64,000 nt of DNA from assembly GCF_014138285.1 (NCBI RefSeq), contig NZ_JACGXN010000001.1:547314-611313 (forward strand), read 5' to 3'. Source of the stretch: Phyllobacterium myrsinacearum. Its GTDB lineage: Bacteria > Pseudomonadota > Alphaproteobacteria > Rhizobiales > Rhizobiaceae. Shown here in pieces: positions 1-11,500 of the stretch; position 1 is the stretch's first letter; each line of letters starts with the position of its first letter. The translations under genes were made by a program, and so were the position numbers. The notes below the pieces were generated by a model. That model was given only the letters and a program-made list of their open reading frames with translations, searched no databases and had not been told where the DNA came from.

Positions 1-287
1 CCCGCCGGAATAGGACGGTTGGCGGTGCGTTTCATGATCGCGTCAATATCGGAATCGTACCACATATTGAGCGCGCCGGAGGCACCGGCACCAACCGCAA
101 TGCACAGAATGGCAATGACGGCGAGAACCGGATTGATGTGGCCGGGAGCGGCCATCATGCCAACAAAACCGGTAAAGACCACCAGCGACATCACCCGCGG
201 CTTGAGCAAGGCAATATAGTCCGATGCATTGGCTTCAGACAGGCCAATGACGGTATCTACGGTTGCATTCTTCTCAATCAGGGCCAT
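1..287 (-). CDS. cyoE: Protoheme IX farnesyltransferase (haem O synthase), N-terminal part, cut by the window edge
   Basis: Only the first 95 or so codons are in the window. The enzyme transfers a farnesyl group to haem b to make haem O, the precursor of the haem A used by cytochrome oxidase; it is an inner-membrane UbiA-superfamily prenyltransferase. The translation begins [12 protein letters not shown] at the ATG at 287, continues through a typical first membrane segment after [14 protein letters not shown], and reaches the Asp-rich motif YDSDID followed by [12 protein letters not shown], the prenyl-diphosphate/Mg binding signature. It lies directly downstream of coxA on the same strand, as usual in alphaproteobacterial cox clusters, which supports cyoE (ctaB) over ubiA. 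Confidence 0.93.
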   Translation of the reverse strand, partial: MALIEKNATVDTVIGLSEANASDYIALLKPRVMSLVVFTGFVGMMAAPGHINPVLAVIAILCIAVGAGASGALNMWYDSDIDAIMKRTANRPIPA

Positions 288-329
288 GCGCTCAGTCTTG
301 TTATTTCAGTCGTTTCAACTTGAAGATGC

Positions 330-356
330 CCGGGCCGCTGGGTTTCAGCGGCCCGG
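330..356. other. Perfect GC-rich hairpin between coxA and cyoE
   Basis: CCGGGCCGCTG (330-340) and CAGCGGCCCGG (346-356) are perfect 11-base arms around a 5-base loop, just after the coxA stop. No T-run follows in the direction of cox transcription, so it is more likely an mRNA processing or partial termination site, tuning cyoE relative to coxA, than a full terminator. That role is inferred. Confidence 0.6.
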
Positions 357-365
357 TCCTTGGTT

Positions 366-2048
<1,683 letters not shown>

Positions 2049-2057
2049 TCAACCAGC

Positions 2058-2927
2058 TTAGTTGCCGGCTACGTTTACGTTCTTGTCTGCGTCGATTTTA
2101 GCGGTGAGTGTCTTGTATGCGCCCGGAAGGTCTTTCCCGGCAGCAGCAAACCACGCATCATACTGGCTCTGCGAAACCACATGGATCGCAATCGGCATGA
2201 AGGCATGATCCTTGCCGCAAATCTGCGAGCACTGACCGTAGTACATGCCTTCCTTGTCCGCCTTGAACCATGTTTCGTTGCTGCGACCGGTGACAGCATC
2301 CATCTTCACGCCAAAGGCTGGCATGGAGAAGGAATGGATCACATCAGCACCCGTCACCAGAAGGCGAACAGTGGTGTTCACAGGAACGACCATTTCATTG
2401 TCAACAGCGAGCAGGCGCGGATAGGCCTTGCGGTCTTCCTTGCCGGCAGCGGCGCGGTCACCGTCCTTCAGCATGACGGAGTCGAATGAAACAGGCGCGT
2501 CACCGGCCTGATATTCATAACCCCAGTACCACTGATAACCCGTTGCCTTGATGGTCATCTTTGCTTCTTCAGGCGAATACTGTGCCGTCAGGAGCTGGAA
2601 TGAAGGAATTGCCAGGAAAAGAAGAATAACGACAGGGCCGACGGTCCAGACCACTTCGACAGCCGTGTTGTGGCTGGTCTTAGACGGCACAGGATTGGCG
2701 CTGGCACGGTAGCGAAACATGACCCAGGCCAGAAGCCCCATCACAAACAGTGTAATCGGGACGATGAACCACAATGTATAGTGCTCGAACCAGATGATCT
2801 GCTCCATAATAGCAGATCCAGCTGGCTGGAACGTCATCTGCCAAGGTTCAGGCTGCGCAGCATATGCAGCACCGGCACTCAACAGGCCACCCAGGACACC
2901 CATCAGCGTGACAATATTCTTCTTCAC
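2058..2927 (-). CDS. coxB: Cytochrome c oxidase subunit II
   Basis: Binds the CuA centre that accepts electrons from cytochrome c. The 289-residue protein starts with GTG at 2927, preceded by GGGAG at good spacing. A signal peptide ends near AAYAAQPEP (about residue 24), then two membrane helices at about 48-72 and 93-113 precede a periplasmic cupredoxin domain. CuA ligands are intact: His198 (IHSFSMP), Cys233 and Cys237 (GQCSQICG), His241 and Met244. The aromatic stretch YQWYWGYEY around 131-139 is the electron-entry patch. It is first of the coxB-coxA-cyoE group and probably carries its promoter in the gap upstream. Confidence 0.98.
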   Translation of the reverse strand: MKKNIVTLMGVLGGLLSAGAAYAAQPEPWQMTFQPAGSAIMEQIIWFEHYTLWFIVPITLFVMGLLAWVMFRYRASANPVPSKTSHNTAVEVVWTVGPVVILLFLAIPSFQLLTAQYSPEEAKMTIKATGYQWYWGYEYQAGDAPVSFDSVMLKDGDRAAAGKEDRKAYPRLLAVDNEMVVPVNTTVRLLVTGADVIHSFSMPAFGVKMDAVTGRSNETWFKADKEGMYYGQCSQICGKDHAFMPIAIHVVSQSQYDAWFAAAGKDLPGAYKTLTAKIDADKNVNVAGN

Positions 2928-3286
2928 CTAGAAATCTCCCGAATGAAGCTTCAATTCCATACGTTAAGACCGGGCTTCACTATGGCCCGGTGATATGCCG
3001 CGTTCAAATCATACATTAGCCTACATCGCAAGGAAGGCGAACGTGATCCCGTGCGGCATTTTTGCGCGCAGCGTGCCTCCTGTGGATGACAGCATCTTGT
3101 AAAGACGTATCTTTTTTGACTTTACCGGCGATTTTACTGCATGAAGGGCGCATGGCTCACAATCCGGCCATTTTTGCATTACACCAGAGATACCTGCGCC
3201 GCTGTATGCTGGGGAGTGTTTGAGCGGTATTCTTTTCATCCGGGCCGCGGCGGTTTAACGTCTGGATGATTCGTTTTGGAGCCTAT
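2928..3286. promoter_or_regulatory. Intergenic region between divergent coxB and the IalB-like gene
   Basis: About 360 bases without a convincing gene; it should hold the promoters of both flanking genes. The only structure I can point to is a hairpin with arms ACCGGGC (2969-2975) and GCCCGGT (2985-2991) in the presumed coxB leader. I do not recognise a specific operator. Confidence 0.45.
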
Positions 3287-3805
3287 ATGTCCTCTTTCGC
3301 GCTACGTAGCATCGCCCTCGGTCTGCTTTCCCTGTCCATTGCCGGTTTTTCCGGCGGGGCCATGGCCGCGCAGCAGAGCGGTACAGTCAAATCCACCCAT
3401 GGCGCATGGTCGATCCTGTGCGACACTCCAGCCGGTGCAAAATCTGAGCAATGCGCACTCATTCAGAATGTCGTTGCGGCTGATCGCCCGGAGATGGGTC
3501 TTTCGGTGGTGGTTCTCAAAACCGCTGACAACAAGGCGAAGATCCTGCGCGTGCTCGCACCGCTCGGCGTGCTTCTGCCAAATGGCCTTGGTCTGAACGT
3601 GGATGGCAAGGATATCGGCCGTGCCTATTTCGTCCGGTGCTTCGAAGATGGCTGCTATGCGGAAGTTATTCTGGAAGATCAGCTCGTTCAAACCTTCAAG
3701 ACAGGCAAGGCCGCAACCTTCATCGTCTTCCAGACACCCGAAGAAGGTATCGGCATTCCCGTCGAACTCAACGGATTTGGTGAAGGTTTCGACGCCCTTC
3801 CCTGA
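3287..3805 (+). CDS. Invasion-associated locus B (IalB) family secreted protein
   Basis: A 172-residue exported protein of the IalB family, named from Bartonella and widespread in alphaproteobacteria, where its molecular role is not settled. A signal peptide of about 30 residues ends near GGAMAAQQSG. The mature part shows the family pattern GAWSILCDTP, a second Cys in SEQCALIQ, and a paired VRCFEDGCYAE, so two disulfides are likely. The ATG at 3287 is preferred to one seven codons earlier because GGAG lies at the right distance from it. Single gene, with its own promoter in the gap shared with coxB. Confidence 0.85.
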   Translation: MSSFALRSIALGLLSLSIAGFSGGAMAAQQSGTVKSTHGAWSILCDTPAGAKSEQCALIQNVVAADRPEMGLSVVVLKTADNKAKILRVLAPLGVLLPNGLGLNVDGKDIGRAYFVRCFEDGCYAEVILEDQLVQTFKTGKAATFIVFQTPEEGIGIPVELNGFGEGFDALP

Positions 3806-3825
3806 TCTCTCGACAAGTTTTCAGT

Positions 3826-3851
3826 TGTAGCGGGCCGGGCAAGGCCCTACA
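3826..3851. terminator. Possible hairpin terminator after the IalB-like gene
   Basis: TGTAG-C-GGGCC (3826-3836) can pair with GGCCC-TACA (3843-3851) with one bulged base. No T-run follows, so intrinsic termination is uncertain. It lies between the stop at 3805 and tldD at 3886. Confidence 0.35.
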
Positions 3852-3885
3852 TCCGCTTCGTAATCATGTGAACGGATGATCAATT

Positions 3886-5298
3886 ATGAAAAGTCTCATC
3901 GACAGTTTTGACGCACCACGCGAAAAAATCCTCGAAACCGTCAAGCAGAGCCTCGAAGGTGCGGATGATGGCGAGCTTTTCATCGAATACCGGGAATCAG
4001 AAGGTCTCAGCTTTGACAATGGTCGCCTGAAGAACGGGTCCTTCAATCAGGATCAGGGATTTGGCCTGCGTGCTGTCGCCGGTGAGGCCGTTGGCTACGC
4101 GCATGCGGGCGAGCTTTCGCTTGGCGCGCTCAAACGCGCGGCCGATGCCGCCTCGGCAGTCCGTACAGGATATGCCGGTGCCTATACCGCAGCCCCTCCC
4201 GGAACCAATCGCAGCCTTTACGGTGACGAGAACCCGATCGGTTCACCCGGCTTTGTGGCCAAGGTCAAACTGCTGCAGGAGATCGATGCCTATCTGCGCG
4301 CCAAGGACCCGAAGGTCCGGCAGGTATCGGTTTCGCTCGCAGGTTCGTGGCAGCAGGTGGAAATCCTGCGCGCTGACGGCCATTTCGTCCGTGACATCCG
4401 CCCCATGGTGCGCCTCAACGTTTCTGTTGTGGTTGGCGATGGCGATCGGCAGGAAAGCGGCTCCTATGGTGCGGGCGGACGCAAGGGCTTTGGCGAGTTC
4501 ATCACCACCGAGAAGTGGCAGCATGCGGCCGATGAGGCGCTGCGCCAGGCACTGGTCAATCTTGAAGCCATCCCCGCCCCTGCCGGAACATTCGATATCG
4601 TTCTGTCCAGCGGCTGGCCCGGCGTCATGCTGCATGAAGCGGTCGGCCACGGGCTTGAGGGCGATTTCAACCGCAAGAAGACCTCGGCTTTTGCCGGTCT
4701 GCTCGGCCAGAAAGTCGCGTCGAAAGGCGTCACCGTCGTCGATGACGGCACGATTTCCGAACGTCGCGGTTCCCTGACTGTCGATGACGAAGGCATGCCG
4801 ACAAACAAGACCGTTCTGATCGATGACGGCATTCTTGTCGGCTACATGCAGGACCGGCAGAATGCGCGCCTCATGGGCATGCAGCCTACCGGTAATGGAC
4901 GACGCGAATCCTACGCCCACGCCCCGATGCCGCGCATGACCAACACTTATATGCTCGACGGCGACAAGACGCCGGAAGAAATCATCGCCTCGGTCAAGAA
5001 CGGCATTTACGCGGTTTCATTCGGCGGCGGCCAGGTGGACATCACGTCAGGCAAATTCGTGTTCGGCTGCACCGAAGCCTACATGATCGAGAACGGCAAG
5101 ATCGGTGCACCGGTCAAAGGCGCGATGCTGATTGGTAATGGCCCGGATGCCATGCAGCGTATCTCCATGATCGGCAATGATCTGCAGCTCGATACCGGTA
5201 TGGGTAATTGCGGCAAGGGTGGCCAGTGGGTGCCGGTCGGTGTTGGCCAGCCACACCTGCGCATGGATCAGATGACTGTGGGCGGAACGGCGGTCTAA
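3886..5298 (+). CDS. tldD: Metalloprotease TldD
   Basis: TldD works with TldE (PmbA) as a heterodimeric zinc protease that degrades unfolded peptides and, in some bacteria, trims peptide antibiotics or antitoxins. The protein is 470 residues, the family length. The zinc motif HEAVGH (His250, Glu251, His255) is intact and a conserved Cys follows in GNCGKGGQ near the C terminus, the third zinc ligand in TldD structures. The N-terminal substrate-binding half contains RESEGLSFDNGRLK. No tldE lies nearby, so the partner must be encoded elsewhere. Its position near the cox genes is familiar from Brucella-like genomes. Confidence 0.95.
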   Translation: MKSLIDSFDAPREKILETVKQSLEGADDGELFIEYRESEGLSFDNGRLKNGSFNQDQGFGLRAVAGEAVGYAHAGELSLGALKRAADAASAVRTGYAGAYTAAPPGTNRSLYGDENPIGSPGFVAKVKLLQEIDAYLRAKDPKVRQVSVSLAGSWQQVEILRADGHFVRDIRPMVRLNVSVVVGDGDRQESGSYGAGGRKGFGEFITTEKWQHAADEALRQALVNLEAIPAPAGTFDIVLSSGWPGVMLHEAVGHGLEGDFNRKKTSAFAGLLGQKVASKGVTVVDDGTISERRGSLTVDDEGMPTNKTVLIDDGILVGYMQDRQNARLMGMQPTGNGRRESYAHAPMPRMTNTYMLDGDKTPEEIIASVKNGIYAVSFGGGQVDITSGKFVFGCTEAYMIENGKIGAPVKGAMLIGNGPDAMQRISMIGNDLQLDTGMGNCGKGGQWVPVGVGQPHLRMDQMTVGGTAV

Positions 5299-5313
5299 CC
5301 GCCCTTCTCTTCC

Positions 5314-6543
5314 CTATTTCTTTGAGAGCAACGCCACTGCTTCCACGTGCGACGACCAGAGGAACTGGTCAATCGGCACGACGCGGTCGATCTTGTAACC
5401 GCCTTTGACGAGGATGCTCAGGTCCCGGCCCAATGTAACCGGATTGCACGATACCGCTGCAACCTTCGGTACATTTGACTTGGCGATCTCGATCGCCTGG
5501 GCTTCCGCCCCGGCGCGCGGCGGATCGAAAACCAATCCGGTAAATGGCGCAAGTTCGCGCGCCAGAAACGGCCGGCGGAACAGATCGCGACGCTCGACAC
5601 TGACCGGCTTCAAGCCCTGAACGTGGCGCGCACCACGATCCAGCGCATCAATCGCCATCTGATCGCTTTCCACCGCGTGAACGGAGGATTTCTCGGCGAT
5701 TCGGAAAGCAAAAGTGCCGGAGCCGCAGAAAAGATCGATGGATTTCTTTGCCTTGGCGAGATGCGCAGCCACCAGCGCAGCCATAGTCTCCTCCGCTTCG
5801 ACTGTTGCCTGCAGAAACCCGCCCGGTGGCAGATAAACCGGAACCTTGCCGAAATGCACCAGCGGCTTTCTCGGCTCGACGACGATTTCACCTTCAAAGC
5901 TCAGCCGCGCAAAACCCTTTTTCAAAACAAGATTGGTCAGGGCATGGCGCTTGGCAGCATCAGGCGCACCGCAACCCGATGCGGTGATATCAAGCCCGGA
6001 AGCTGTCGCTGTCACGGTCAGCTTGAACGGCTTCATGCCGCCGCCGAGAACGGCGACGACTTCGCGCAAGTCATCCAGCCGTGAAACAATTTCCGGTACG
6101 GTAACCGCGCATTCTGTGATGTCGATGAGTTCGTGGCTCTGGTGCCGGTTGAACCCGAGCACTGCCCCGTGGTCACTGGTGCGAACGGCAAAAACGGCCC
6201 GGCGACGGGTTTGCGGTGCGCATGGCACGAGCGGATCAAGCTTGAACTGCAATCCACGCCCGCCGAGCGCTTCCTGCACCAGAGAACGCTTCCAGTCCTG
6301 ATAGGCACCATCCTGCCAATGCTGCAGGGCGCAACCGCCGCACTCCTCGAAATGGCGGCAAGCGGGATCAATGCGCTCTGGCGATGCGTCAAGCAGGGCC
6401 ATCATTGTTGCGCGGCCATTTTCCAGCGCGACATTGGCGATCTCACCGGGCAGAGAGAACGGTACATAGACACTGCCTGCCGTCGTTGCAGCAATGCCAT
6501 CGCCACCGGCGCCCATCCGCTCAATTGTTACGCGCGTGCTCAT
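5314..6543 (-). CDS. rlmD: 23S rRNA (uracil-C5)-methyltransferase, RlmD/TrmA family
   Basis: SAM-dependent enzyme that makes 5-methyluridine in rRNA. The 409-residue protein has an N-terminal TRAM-like region (about 1-50), four Cys for a 4Fe-4S cluster (Cys62, Cys68, Cys71 in CRHFEECGGC, and Cys145), the SAM site around DLFCGSGTFA, the FDPPRAGA motif and the catalytic Cys366 in SCNPVTLGRD. The iron-sulfur cysteines favour RlmD/RlmC over TrmA; which uridine is modified cannot be read from sequence. It starts 8 bases after the end of tlyA, so the two are probably one transcript. It converges on tldD. Confidence 0.85.
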   Translation of the reverse strand: MSTRVTIERMGAGGDGIAATTAGSVYVPFSLPGEIANVALENGRATMMALLDASPERIDPACRHFEECGGCALQHWQDGAYQDWKRSLVQEALGGRGLQFKLDPLVPCAPQTRRRAVFAVRTSDHGAVLGFNRHQSHELIDITECAVTVPEIVSRLDDLREVVAVLGGGMKPFKLTVTATASGLDITASGCGAPDAAKRHALTNLVLKKGFARLSFEGEIVVEPRKPLVHFGKVPVYLPPGGFLQATVEAEETMAALVAAHLAKAKKSIDLFCGSGTFAFRIAEKSSVHAVESDQMAIDALDRGARHVQGLKPVSVERRDLFRRPFLARELAPFTGLVFDPPRAGAEAQAIEIAKSNVPKVAAVSCNPVTLGRDLSILVKGGYKIDRVVPIDQFLWSSHVEAVALLSKK

Positions 6544-6550
6544 CAGCTCT

Positions 6551-7297
6551 TCAATCTTTTCTCTTCAAACCGGCCAGAAGATATTCGCGATTGCCATCGC
6601 CGCCCTCTATGGGCGAAGGGCACAGCCCCAAGGCTTTCCAGCCCGGCAATCCATCCAGCCAGTTCCTTAGAACATTTGCGACGCGTTCGCCATCCATTGG
6701 ATTGCGCAAAATGCCGCCCTTGCCGATCGCCTCGCGCCCGGCCTCGAACTGAGGCTTGACCAGGAGGACACAATGGCTGCCCGGTTCGGCCATATCCAGC
6801 GCCGGCGGTAGGGCAAGTTTCAGCGAAATAAAGCTGACATCTGATACCACCAGCCCGATCTTTCGGCCGTCCAGATGATCGCGGGAAAGCTCCCGTGCAT
6901 TGAGGCCTTCGAGATTGGTAACGCGCGGATCGCTACCCAGACTGTCATGCAGCTGGTCATGCCCTACATCGACGGCGGTGACGTGCGTTGCTCCGCGTTC
7001 CAGCAGGACCTGGGTAAAACCGCCGGTGGACGCGCCTATGTCCAGTGCCGATACGCCATTCGGATCGATGGAGAAATGGTCGAGCCCGGCAATGAGTTTC
7101 AGCGCAGCACGCGAGACATAGTTGCTTGCCGGGTCATCGACACTGATAACCGCTGTGTCCGGAAAGGTCGCTCCGGGCTTTGTCACAACCTTACTGTCGA
7201 CGGTAACCGTACCGCGCACAATGGCATCCCTTGCCCGCGAACGGCTGGCAAACAGGCTCTTTTCAACGAGCAGCTGGTCTAACCGCATTGCCGCCAT
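6551..7297 (-). CDS. tlyA: TlyA family rRNA methyltransferase (S4 plus FtsJ-like domains)
   Basis: A 248-residue protein: an N-terminal S4 RNA-binding domain (MRLDQLLVEKSLFASRSRAR, about 4-60), then a Rossmann methyltransferase with the SAM motif ALDIGASTGGFTQVLLERGA. In mycobacteria TlyA makes 2'-O-methylcytidine in 16S and 23S rRNA; the haemolysin name is historical. Start may be the ATG at 7297 or the one three codons in. It begins 7 bases after dxs ends and is followed 8 bases later by the RlmD-like gene, so dxs-tlyA-rlmD is a tight operon. Confidence 0.9.
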   Translation of the reverse strand: MAAMRLDQLLVEKSLFASRSRARDAIVRGTVTVDSKVVTKPGATFPDTAVISVDDPASNYVSRAALKLIAGLDHFSIDPNGVSALDIGASTGGFTQVLLERGATHVTAVDVGHDQLHDSLGSDPRVTNLEGLNARELSRDHLDGRKIGLVVSDVSFISLKLALPPALDMAEPGSHCVLLVKPQFEAGREAIGKGGILRNPMDGERVANVLRNWLDGLPGWKALGLCPSPIEGGDGNREYLLAGLKRKD

Positions 7298-7303
7298 TGC
7301 CGG

Positions 7304-9223
7304 TCAGGCACGGACCGGCGCTGCCAGATAATCACGGCCGAGCGCCCCGAAGACCGTCTGGACGATGCCAGCCCGGTCGAGTCCGGAACGCGCATACATG
7401 GCTTCCGGCTTGGCATGATCCAGATAGAAATCAGGCAAGGTCAGCGTGCGGACCCGCAGGCCATGATCAAGCAGACCATCGCGGCTGAGGAAATGCAGGA
7501 CATGCGAGGCAAAGCCGCCGATTGCGCCCTCTTCCACCGTTACCAGCACCTCGTGCGCGCGTGCCAGACGGCGGATCATCTCCTCGTCCAGAGGTTTGGC
7601 AAAGCGGGCGTCCGCAACGGTGGTGGAAAGCCCCGCCGCATCCAGTTCATCGGCAGCGGCCAGACATTCCTGCAGGCGTGTACCGAATGAAAGCAACGCA
7701 ACCTTGCTGCCTTCACGGACGATGCGACCCTTGCCGATCTGCAATATCTGCCCGCGCTCGGGCAAATCAATACCAATGCCATCACCGCGCGGATAGCGGA
7801 AGGAAATTGGACCCTCGTCATATTCTGCGGCGGTACGCACCATGTGGCGCAGTTCGGCCTCATCGGAAGCCGCCATCACCACAAAGCCCGGCAGTGCCGC
7901 GAGAAAGCCCGTGTCGAATGAGCCAGCGTGGGTGGCGCCATCGGCACCCACCAGACCAGCGCGGTCAATCGGGAAACGTACGGGCAGGTTCTGCAGCGAA
8001 ACGTCGTGGACGACCTGATCGTAACCGCGCTGCAGGAAGGTCGAATAGATCGCCGCAAATGGCTTGAAACCTTCCGTCGCGAGGCCTGCGGCGAAGGTGA
8101 CGGCGTGCTGCTCGGCAATGCCAACATCGAACACCCTGTTAGGAAAGACTTCGCCGAAAAGATCAAGCCCGGTGCCTCCTGGCATGGCGGCGGTCACGGC
8201 GACGATCTTGTCGTCGTGGCGCGCTTCCTCGATCAGGCTCGTTGCAAAAATCTTGGTATAGCTCGGCGCATTGGCAGGCGGTTTGGCCTGTGCGCCGGTA
8301 ATGACGTCGAACTTGTTGACGCCATGATACTTGTCGGCGGCGGCTTCCGCAGGCGCGTATCCCTTGCCCTTTTGCGTTACCACATGGATGAGCACGGGAC
8401 CGTCCATCGTGTCGCGGACATTTTTCAGAACCGGCAGGAGGTGGTCGAGGTTGTGCCCGTCGATCGGACCGACATAGTAGAAGCCAAGCTCTTCGAACAT
8501 CGTGCCGCCGGTCCAGAAACCGCGCGCATACTCTTCCGAAAGCCGCGCCTTTTCCTGCAGGAATTTCGGCAGTTTCTTGGCCAGTTGCTTGGCTGTCTCG
8601 CGAATGGAGCGGTATGTCCGGCCGGAAACCAGCCGTGCCAGATAAGCGCTCATGGCACCGGTCGGCGGTGCAATCGACATGTCATTGTCATTGAGAACCA
8701 CGATCAGCCGTGCATCGAGCGCGCCGGCATTATTCATCGCCTCATAGGCCATGCCCGCCGACATGGCGCCATCGCCGATGACGGAGATCACATTGCGCTT
8801 GAGACCTGCGAGATCACTGGCGACCGCCATGCCGAGGCCGGCGGAAATGGACGTCGAGGAATGGGCCGCGCCAAACGGATCATACTCGCTTTCGCTGCGC
8901 CTGGTGAAACCGGAAAGCCCACCCTCCTGCCGCAATGTGCGGATGCGATCACGGCGGCCGGTGAGTATCTTGTGCGGATAGGCCTGGTGGCCCACGTCCC
9001 AGATGATCCGGTCATGCGGCGTCTCAAAAACGTGATGCAGCGCAACGGTGAGCTCGACAACGCCAAGACCGGCACCCAGATGGCCGCCAGTCGTCGAAAC
9101 GGTATCCACCAGCTCGGACCGCAACTCCCGTGCCAGTTGCGGCAGGTCAGACTCCGGCAAGGCGCGCAAATCCTTGGGGATTATGACGCGGTCGAGTAGC
9201 GGTGTTTCCAGTTTCTTTGCCAA
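7304..9223 (-). CDS. dxs: 1-deoxy-D-xylulose-5-phosphate synthase
   Basis: First enzyme of the MEP isoprenoid pathway, condensing pyruvate and glyceraldehyde 3-phosphate with thiamine diphosphate. The 639-residue protein is full length. It has the TPP/Mg motif [18 protein letters not shown], the N-terminal [12 protein letters not shown], the pyrimidine-binding region [17 protein letters not shown], and the C-terminal transketolase domain. It heads the tight dxs-tlyA-rlmD run, with xseB and a pirin gene upstream on the same strand. ispE for the same pathway is at 58.5 kb in this window. Confidence 0.98.
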   Translation of the reverse strand: MAKKLETPLLDRVIIPKDLRALPESDLPQLARELRSELVDTVSTTGGHLGAGLGVVELTVALHHVFETPHDRIIWDVGHQAYPHKILTGRRDRIRTLRQEGGLSGFTRRSESEYDPFGAAHSSTSISAGLGMAVASDLAGLKRNVISVIGDGAMSAGMAYEAMNNAGALDARLIVVLNDNDMSIAPPTGAMSAYLARLVSGRTYRSIRETAKQLAKKLPKFLQEKARLSEEYARGFWTGGTMFEELGFYYVGPIDGHNLDHLLPVLKNVRDTMDGPVLIHVVTQKGKGYAPAEAAADKYHGVNKFDVITGAQAKPPANAPSYTKIFATSLIEEARHDDKIVAVTAAMPGGTGLDLFGEVFPNRVFDVGIAEQHAVTFAAGLATEGFKPFAAIYSTFLQRGYDQVVHDVSLQNLPVRFPIDRAGLVGADGATHAGSFDTGFLAALPGFVVMAASDEAELRHMVRTAAEYDEGPISFRYPRGDGIGIDLPERGQILQIGKGRIVREGSKVALLSFGTRLQECLAAADELDAAGLSTTVADARFAKPLDEEMIRRLARAHEVLVTVEEGAIGGFASHVLHFLSRDGLLDHGLRVRTLTLPDFYLDHAKPEAMYARSGLDRAGIVQTVFGALGRDYLAAPVRA

Positions 9224-9325
9224 AGCACAGGTTCCAGTTCCAAGGTCTATTCTTGCCAGAAGGCTGGCGCTTCCTAGAGGAATTCAGGGCAACCAGCAAG
9301 AAGCGGAGCTTCGTCGCAGCCCATG

Positions 9326-10249
9326 TCAATTTTCAGGCAGAGGGATGAACTCTTCCTCGTCGCCCGGCACGATATCGAAGCGGCCCGAGCGCCATTCCTC
9401 TTTCGCCTGTTCGATCCGTTCTTTCGATGAGGAAACAAAGTTCCACCATACATAACGCTTCGATGGCATGGTCGCACCGCCGAACAGCATGAAATGCGCG
9501 CCCTGCGGCGCCGATACGACAATTTCGTCTCCCGTGCGGAAGGCCAGCAGGCGGTCGGCAGGAAAACTCTCACCGGAAATTTCCACCGACCCATCCAGCG
9601 TATAGATCGCGCGTTCTTCGGCCGCATCCGCGGGTATCTGGATATGACCGCCCGGCTGCAGGCGAATATCCACATAGAGCGTTTCGGCATGCTGCCTGAC
9701 CGGCGATCCCGCACCATGGAACGTTCCCATGACAACGCGGGCTTCCATGCCGGACTCGCGCAGCACCGGCAGTTCGCCCGCCGCCGTATTGGCGAAGGTC
9801 GGGTCGATTTCCTCGAGATGATCGGGCAGCGCCAGCCATGTCTGCAGCCCCGATATCGGCAGGGGCTGGGTGCGCAGCTCTTCCGGTGACCGTTCGGAAT
9901 GGACAATGCCCCGTCCGGCGGTCATCAGATTGACGTCGCCCGGCCGGATGACCATTTCGGTGCCAAGGCTGTCACGATGACGAATATTGCCATCGAAGAG
10001 ATAGGTGACCGTGGACAATCCGATATGTGGGTGCGGGCGGACATCAAGTGCATCGGTGGGACGCAGGATGGCCGGTCCCATGCGGTCAAAGAAAATGAAG
10101 GGGCCGACGAGGCGCCGCTTTGCCGTCGGCAGGGCGCGGCGAACCTGCAGACCCCCGACATCGCTGGTGCGCGGAATGATCAGCGTTTCAATCGAATCAA
10201 CGGCGGTGGTGTCACCGGGTTGCGGATCATTGCCGGGGAAAAAGCTCAT
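9326..10249 (-). CDS. Pirin family protein
   Basis: A 307-residue bicupin of the pirin family. The N-terminal cupin has the metal-binding pattern HPHIGLSTVTYLFDG followed by GRGIVHSE, giving the three His and one Glu usual for Fe-binding pirins. The C-terminal cupin (about 180-260) and a final DIVPGDEEEFIPLPE tail also fit. Bacterial pirins include quercetinases and regulators of metabolic enzymes; the role here cannot be told. It lies between xseB and dxs, about 100 bases from dxs, on the same strand. Confidence 0.9.
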   Translation of the reverse strand: MSFFPGNDPQPGDTTAVDSIETLIIPRTSDVGGLQVRRALPTAKRRLVGPFIFFDRMGPAILRPTDALDVRPHPHIGLSTVTYLFDGNIRHRDSLGTEMVIRPGDVNLMTAGRGIVHSERSPEELRTQPLPISGLQTWLALPDHLEEIDPTFANTAAGELPVLRESGMEARVVMGTFHGAGSPVRQHAETLYVDIRLQPGGHIQIPADAAEERAIYTLDGSVEISGESFPADRLLAFRTGDEIVVSAPQGAHFMLFGGATMPSKRYVWWNFVSSSKERIEQAKEEWRSGRFDIVPGDEEEFIPLPEN

Positions 10250-10314
10250 GAACGCTGCTCCAGGTCATCGAAGCCGCATCATAGCGTCTTGCAGCTTGCC
10301 TGAACAGCCGCGGT

Positions 10315-10569
10315 CTATTCCGGATCCAGCGGTTCGGTGCCGACCGGCTGGCCATCGCGGCCCAGCCGGATTTTCTCAACCTTGTCTTCAGCGGCGCGCA
10401 ACAGCGTATCGCAGTGCTTTTTAAGGGCCTCACCGCGCTCGTAGATACGGATCGACTGTTCAAGCGGCACATCGCCGCGCTCCAGATCGTCCACAATCTT
10501 TTCCAGTTGATCGAGCGCCTGCTCGAAGCTCATGGCGGCGATATCGGCATTGGGTTGTACATCGGCCAT
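10315..10569 (-). CDS. xseB: Exodeoxyribonuclease VII small subunit
   Basis: An 84-residue subunit of the nuclease that degrades single-stranded DNA; XseA, the catalytic subunit, is encoded elsewhere. The family pattern is clear: [18 protein letters not shown], then [18 protein letters not shown] and a C-terminal helix [11 protein letters not shown]. It begins a few bases after the histone-deacetylase-like gene ends and lies upstream of dxs, a neighbourhood conserved in many proteobacteria. Confidence 0.95.
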   Translation of the reverse strand: MADVQPNADIAAMSFEQALDQLEKIVDDLERGDVPLEQSIRIYERGEALKKHCDTLLRAAEDKVEKIRLGRDGQPVGTEPLDPE

Positions 10570-10573
10570 GGTT

Positions 10574-11500
10574 TCAACCTTTCATCAAACGTTTGATATG
10601 CGCGCCTGCGGACAGCGACATGCCCTTGAGGTCGTAGCCGCCTTCCAGCAGGCTGACAAGCCGGTTCGATGCATACTTCCCAGCTCTTTCCAGAAGAACG
10701 CCGGTGGCCCAGTCGAAATCATCCTCGTCCAGGTTGATCTCGGCCAAAGGATCGCGGTGGTGCGCGTCGAAACCGGCCGAAATGATGATCAGATCAGGCT
10801 TGAAGCTGTCGAGTGATGGCAGGATGCGCGTATTGAACGCCTCGCGGAAATCCTCGCTCCCGGTTTGGGGCGCCAGCGGCGCATTGACGATATTGCCTGC
10901 GCCCGTTTCATCCTTGGCACCAGTGCCCGGATAAAGCGGCATCTGATGTGTTGAACAATACAGCACAGAGGGGTCTTCCCAGAAAATGTCCTGCGTGCCG
11001 TTGCCGTGGTGCACATCCCAGTCAACGATGGCGACCCGCTCGGCTCCATGTACCTTCTGGGCATGGCGTGCCGCGATCGCCGCATTGTTGAAGAGGCAAA
11101 AACCCATGGCCCGGTTGCGCTCCGCATGGTGGCCCGGCGGGCGCGAGGCGACGAACACATTGTCCGCCCGGCCGGTAAAGACATCGTCGACCGCCGCATT
11201 GGCCGCGCCGATACCGGTCAGTGCCGCTTCCCAGCTCTTCGGGCTGACGGATGTATCAGCATCGACACGGGTGATTCCCTCATCCGGAATGGTCTGGCGA
11301 ACCCGCTCGAGGTAATGTTCCGGGTGTGCATATAGGATGTTTGCCTCGTCGCCCAGCGGCGACAATACCCGGTCCAGCGTGTCAAAGGCACCGTCCTCCA
11401 GCACCTTGTTCAGTGCCCGCAGCCGGTCCGGCCGCTCGGGATGACCAACGGGCGTCAAATGCTCGAGATAGATCGGGTGCGAATAAAGACGGGTGACCAT
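10574..11500 (-). CDS. Histone deacetylase family (class II-like) amidohydrolase
   Basis: Zinc amidohydrolase fold related to acetylpolyamine amidohydrolases and class II HDACs; the bacterial substrate is unknown. With the ATG at 11500 ([17 protein letters not shown]) the protein is 308 residues, the usual size. Catalytic features are present: [33 protein letters not shown] with zinc ligands Asp and His, the second Asp in [14 protein letters not shown], and LEGGYDL. A longer in-frame extension lacks family similarity. It is first of the minus-strand run leading to xseB and dxs. Confidence 0.9.
   Translation of the reverse strand: MVTRLYSHPIYLEHLTPVGHPERPDRLRALNKVLEDGAFDTLDRVLSPLGDEANILYAHPEHYLERVRQTIPDEGITRVDADTSVSPKSWEAALTGIGAANAAVDDVFTGRADNVFVASRPPGHHAERNRAMGFCLFNNAAIAARHAQKVHGAERVAIVDWDVHHGNGTQDIFWEDPSVLYCSTHQMPLYPGTGAKDETGAGNIVNAPLAPQTGSEDFREAFNTRILPSLDSFKPDLIIISAGFDAHHRDPLAEINLDEDDFDWATGVLLERAGKYASNRLVSLLEGGYDLKGMSLSAGAHIKRLMKG

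Noticed and set aside
3021-3239. 72-codon minus-strand open frame in the coxB/IalB gap
   Set aside because: No ribosome-binding site, domain or plausible composition; it lies in the promoter region of two genes.
7928-9199. 423-codon plus-strand open frame
   Set aside because: Exactly antisense to dxs; its length reflects the high GC third positions of the real gene, and the translation has no family features.
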